64,000 nucleotides of DNA from Kerstersia similis (GTDB lineage: Bacteria; Pseudomonadota; Gammaproteobacteria; Burkholderiales; Burkholderiaceae_B), in assembly GCF_965139615.1 (NCBI RefSeq), contig NZ_CBCSIQ010000006.1, positions 88,046-152,045 of the forward strand, read 5' to 3'. The notes under the pieces were generated by a model that had not been told where the DNA came from, ran no database searches, and saw nothing but the letters and a program-made list of their open reading frames with translations. Both the position numbers and the translations under genes were made by a program. Shown one piece after another: positions 61,863 through 64,000 of this stretch (its first letter is position 1; each line of letters opens with the position of its first letter).

Positions 61863-62732
61863 TCAGGCCTCCGCCAGCTCCACCCAATAGCCGCTGATCA
61901 ATTCAGCGGGGCGCTGCCGGGCCTGCACACGCGCCGATACCTCCCAGGCATCGAAACGCACGCCCAGCCCGGCATACACGCCGTGACCCTCGCCGGCCTC
62001 CAGCAACCCGGGCGTTTCTATGCCTTCGCCCGCCCGGATCGCGCTGCCCGCACGGATATCGTCACCCGCCTTGATGCCCCAACCCGAATCCAGGTAATCC
62101 TCGATGACGACGCCGCCACCGGCAATCAGGCCACGGGTGATTTTCAGGGAACCCGCTACGGCAATGCTGCCCCCGACCTTGACGCCTTGCTGGCACACCA
62201 GACTGGCCTGGGCCTCCAGATTCGCCCCGACATGCAGATTGCCGCCTACCTGGGCCTCGCCGACCACGACAAGATCCCACTGCGCACGTAGTTGTCCGCC
62301 ACACTGGAGCTTGCCGCCCACATCCAGCCCCCAACCTGCCAGCACATCGCCGCCAGCACGCAAATCTCCCGTGCAGCGAATCCCGCCCTCCGCGCTCACA
62401 TCGCCCCCGGCCTGGACGATATCCGCCCGGATACTGCCTTGTGTACGGATGCTGCGTCCGGTACGCACGATCGCATCGACCTCGATACCCTGCCGCACCA
62501 CCAGCTCGCCCGCGAAAATCATCGCATTGGCCTCCACCGCATCCACCTGGCGGATAGCGTCTATGGGGCCGAACTGATCCAGCAGCCAGCAAGCATCCTC
62601 GATGCGGTTGGCAGCGACCAATGCATCCAGCAATTGCTGGTATTCCCCTTGCCCATTGTGATCGCGAATGAACCAGCGGTAGCCAGCAGCGCAAGGTTGC
62701 TTGGCCTTAACGAAATTCTTGGTGAGTTGCAT
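61863..62732 (-). CDS. predicted beta-helical repeat protein of unknown function
   Basis: A 289-residue protein if started at 62732 (MQLTKNFVKAKQPC). The first ~75 residues contain an aromatic, Cys-containing segment (PCAAGYRWFIRDHNGQGEYQQLL) and a helical part. From about residue 85 the protein is built of short, hydrophobic-glycine repeats of about six residues (for example GDVSAEGGIRCTGDLRAGGDVLAGWGLDVGG), which suggest a right-handed beta-helix like bactofilins or pentapeptide-type proteins. No signal peptide or catalytic motif was found. It converges with queC, with 19 bases between them. Confidence 0.75.
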   Translation of the reverse strand: MQLTKNFVKAKQPCAAGYRWFIRDHNGQGEYQQLLDALVAANRIEDACWLLDQFGPIDAIRQVDAVEANAMIFAGELVVRQGIEVDAIVRTGRSIRTQGSIRADIVQAGGDVSAEGGIRCTGDLRAGGDVLAGWGLDVGGKLQCGGQLRAQWDLVVVGEAQVGGNLHVGANLEAQASLVCQQGVKVGGSIAVAGSLKITRGLIAGGGVVIEDYLDSGWGIKAGDDIRAGSAIRAGEGIETPGLLEAGEGHGVYAGLGVRFDAWEVSARVQARQRPAELISGYWVELAEA

Positions 62733-63153
62733 GATGCCCGTGCTGGCCAGCCGCGTCTGTCGGCAGCGGCAGCCATAGATGTGCTTGCGGAAACACGCGG
62801 CCGGATCCGGCTGGCAGGCCAGCGGCAGCGAATCAGAAGAGCGGCGCCTGAACGACAGCGCCGCAGGAAACACGCGGCCTATCAGCCGGGTTTGGCACGG
62901 GCAAAAAGGGAACGGAAAGCCAGTTCCTGGGGATCCAGAGGCCACCAACGGGTTTGCGCAACAACGCCGGGCGTGAACCTGCCACGACCGGCATAACGAT
63001 GTTTCAACGAGATCGTAGAGCGGCGAACCGCAAGCGCAGACACGGGAACCGGACGGAGCAAAAGGAAAAGATGAAAGCCGGGAGCAAAGACCACACAGCC
63101 AGAAACCACACAGCCGCCAAGATTGCGCTTATAGGCAATGGGCGGCTGCTGCA

Positions 63154-63183
63154 TGTGGATATCTTAGCAGGCGTGTGGATATC
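63154..63183 (+). repeat. 10-bp direct repeat with 20-base period
   Basis: TGTGGATATC occurs at 63154-63163 and again at 63174-63183, two helical turns apart. Each copy is one base off the complement of a DnaA box (TGTGGATAA). Could be a small regulatory site; chance cannot be excluded. Confidence 0.5.
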
Positions 63184-63229
63184 CTCACAAGGCAAGCCCC
63201 TTGCCGGACGCGTCGAGCGTGGCAAGGAC

Positions 63230-63261
63230 GCCACTGCCGCCCCGACACCGGCGGCAGTGGC
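63230..63261 (-). terminator. hairpin after tctA
   Basis: An 11-bp perfect stem (GCCACTGCCGC and its complement, 63230-63240 and 63251-63261) around a 10-base loop, 12 bases after the tctA stop codon. There is no T-tract, so it may act as a mRNA stabiliser rather than a classic terminator. Confidence 0.5.
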
Positions 63262-63273
63262 CCGGCCGGGCGC

Positions 63274-64000
63274 TCAGGCCGGTTGCGGACGATGGCCGCT
63301 GCGGCGCCGCTTCCACCACTGCGTCTGCGACACGATGGTGAAAAGAAGCGCCAAGGTAATCCCCGCCGAGAGCGGCGAAGTCACGAAGCCCATCAGGAAT
63401 TCGCCCGGATTTTCACCCGCCGACAACATGGCCTGACGATAGGAGCGATCCATCAACGGCCCCAGCACCATGCCCAGAATCACCGGCCCCACCTGGAAAC
63501 CATAGATCTTCAGGAAATAGCCCAGAACGCCAAAACCCAGCATCCAGTACACATCCATCGGATTGTTGTTGATCGAGTATGCGCCAACGACCGACAACAC
63601 CAGGATGATAGGCAGCAGGATGCGCTTGGGCGTTTCCACCACCTTGGCGAAGAGCTTGATACCGGACAGACCGAAAATCAGCAGAAAGATATTGGCCAGC
63701 ACCAGACTGCCCACCGTGAACCAGAACAGGTGCGGTGTTTCGATCATCAGCATGGGGCCCGGCTTGAGGCCGTGGATATACAAGGCGCCGATGATGATGG
63801 CGGTCACGGCGTCGCCGGGAATGCCCAAGGTCAGCATGGGGATGTAGGCTGCAGGCACGGCCGAGTTGTTCGCCGTTTCCGGCGCCACGATACCTTCGTA
63901 GGCGCCCTGGCCAAACGGCACTTCCGGGTTTTTCACGACGCGGCGCGCATGGTCATAGGCCATCAGCGCCGCAATATCGCCGCCCGCCCCCGGCAAGACC
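63274..64000 (-). CDS. tctA: tripartite tricarboxylate transporter large permease TctA (5' end cut off)
   Basis: The C-terminal ~240 residues of a TctA-type membrane protein, with the start beyond the right edge. Seen: the GIPGDAVTAIIIGALYIHGLKPGP family block, then membrane helices separated by NNPMDVYWMLGFGVLGYFLKIYGF and LGPLMDRSYRQAMLSAGENP, and a basic C-terminus. TctA with TctB and a periplasmic Bug protein imports tricarboxylates or other organic acids. The partner genes should lie to the right of the window. Confidence 0.92.
   Translation of the reverse strand, partial: VLPGAGGDIAALMAYDHARRVVKNPEVPFGQGAYEGIVAPETANNSAVPAAYIPMLTLGIPGDAVTAIIIGALYIHGLKPGPMLMIETPHLFWFTVGSLVLANIFLLIFGLSGIKLFAKVVETPKRILLPIILVLSVVGAYSINNNPMDVYWMLGFGVLGYFLKIYGFQVGPVILGMVLGPLMDRSYRQAMLSAGENPGEFLMGFVTSPLSAGITLALLFTIVSQTQWWKRRRSGHRPQPA

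Larger units (their letters stand above)
62733..63273. other. intergenic region, 541 bases
   Basis: No credible gene; short frames here are composition artefacts. It contains the promoter side of the beta-helical protein, a two-copy direct repeat (63154-63183) and a perfect hairpin (63230-63261) after the tctA gene. Confidence 0.5.

Noticed and set aside
62954..63436. 160-codon frame on the plus strand
   Set aside because: Basic, low-complexity translation, no ribosome-binding site, and it runs antisense into tctA.

Overview
The window looks like chromosome from a high-GC betaproteobacterium, most likely of the Alcaligenaceae (Bordetella/Achromobacter/Kerstersia relatives). This is inferred from the abundance of branched-chain-type (Liv) ABC importers, a tripartite tricarboxylate (TctA) permease, a stand-alone infA, a glutamate decarboxylase/AspT pair and GC-rich codon use. 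No RNA gene, insertion sequence, prophage or CRISPR array is visible. Genes lie in tight operons, often with 4-base stop/start overlaps.

Layout. (1) 1-3483: a Tat-exported solute-binding protein (cut by the window edge) and an enoyl-CoA hydratase, divergent from an IclR regulator; then proC. (2) 3757-10171 (+): an NtaA/SnaA/DszA-type flavin monooxygenase, an OsmC-like protein and a complete Liv importer. (3) 10220-21616 (-): a second Liv importer, then a meta-cleavage operon for 3-hydroxyanthranilate (nbaE, H, G, F, C, D order) with its LysR regulator. Six steps take 3-hydroxyanthranilate to 4-hydroxy-2-oxovalerate. A 43-bp element is shared, block for block, by the upstream regions of the catabolic operon and of the importer, which ties the two together. 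(4) 21712-26226: TetR-MFS exporter pair, a DUF333 lipoprotein, phosphonoacetaldehyde hydrolase and a LysR regulator. (5) 26536-31990 (+): a ytcA-mdtN-mdtO-mdtP tripartite efflux operon plus marC. (6) 32065-36787 (-): an AspT-family exchanger, glutamate decarboxylase and a metal-dependent amidohydrolase. (7) 37200-41203: an MTHFR-like protein with a SnoaL-like partner, metY, a nucleoside 2-deoxyribosyltransferase-like protein and infA.

(8) 41771-49962 (-): the most unusual region. A Fur-box-like site precedes an ECF sigma factor and FecR anti-sigma, followed by a TonB-dependent transducer receptor of the haem type (STN domain, FRAP/NPNL-like motifs with an intervening His). Directly after it come two large secreted paralogues built of GloVer (TIGR03803-type) repeats, cysteine-paired Ig-like modules and GlyGly-CTERM-like C-terminal sorting signals. 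This is a candidate for an undescribed iron/haem-responsive surface system. (9) 50048-60810 (-): an oligopeptide (Opp) importer whose binding-protein gene is separated from its permease/ATPase genes by a third Liv importer containing a LivM-LivG fusion. (10) 61124-64000: queC, a predicted beta-helical repeat protein of unknown function, and the end of a tctA gene.

Starts were moved inward from the longest reading frame wherever a ribosome-binding site, a signal peptide or the family N-terminus supported it. All functional calls are from reading the translated sequence; no database search was run.
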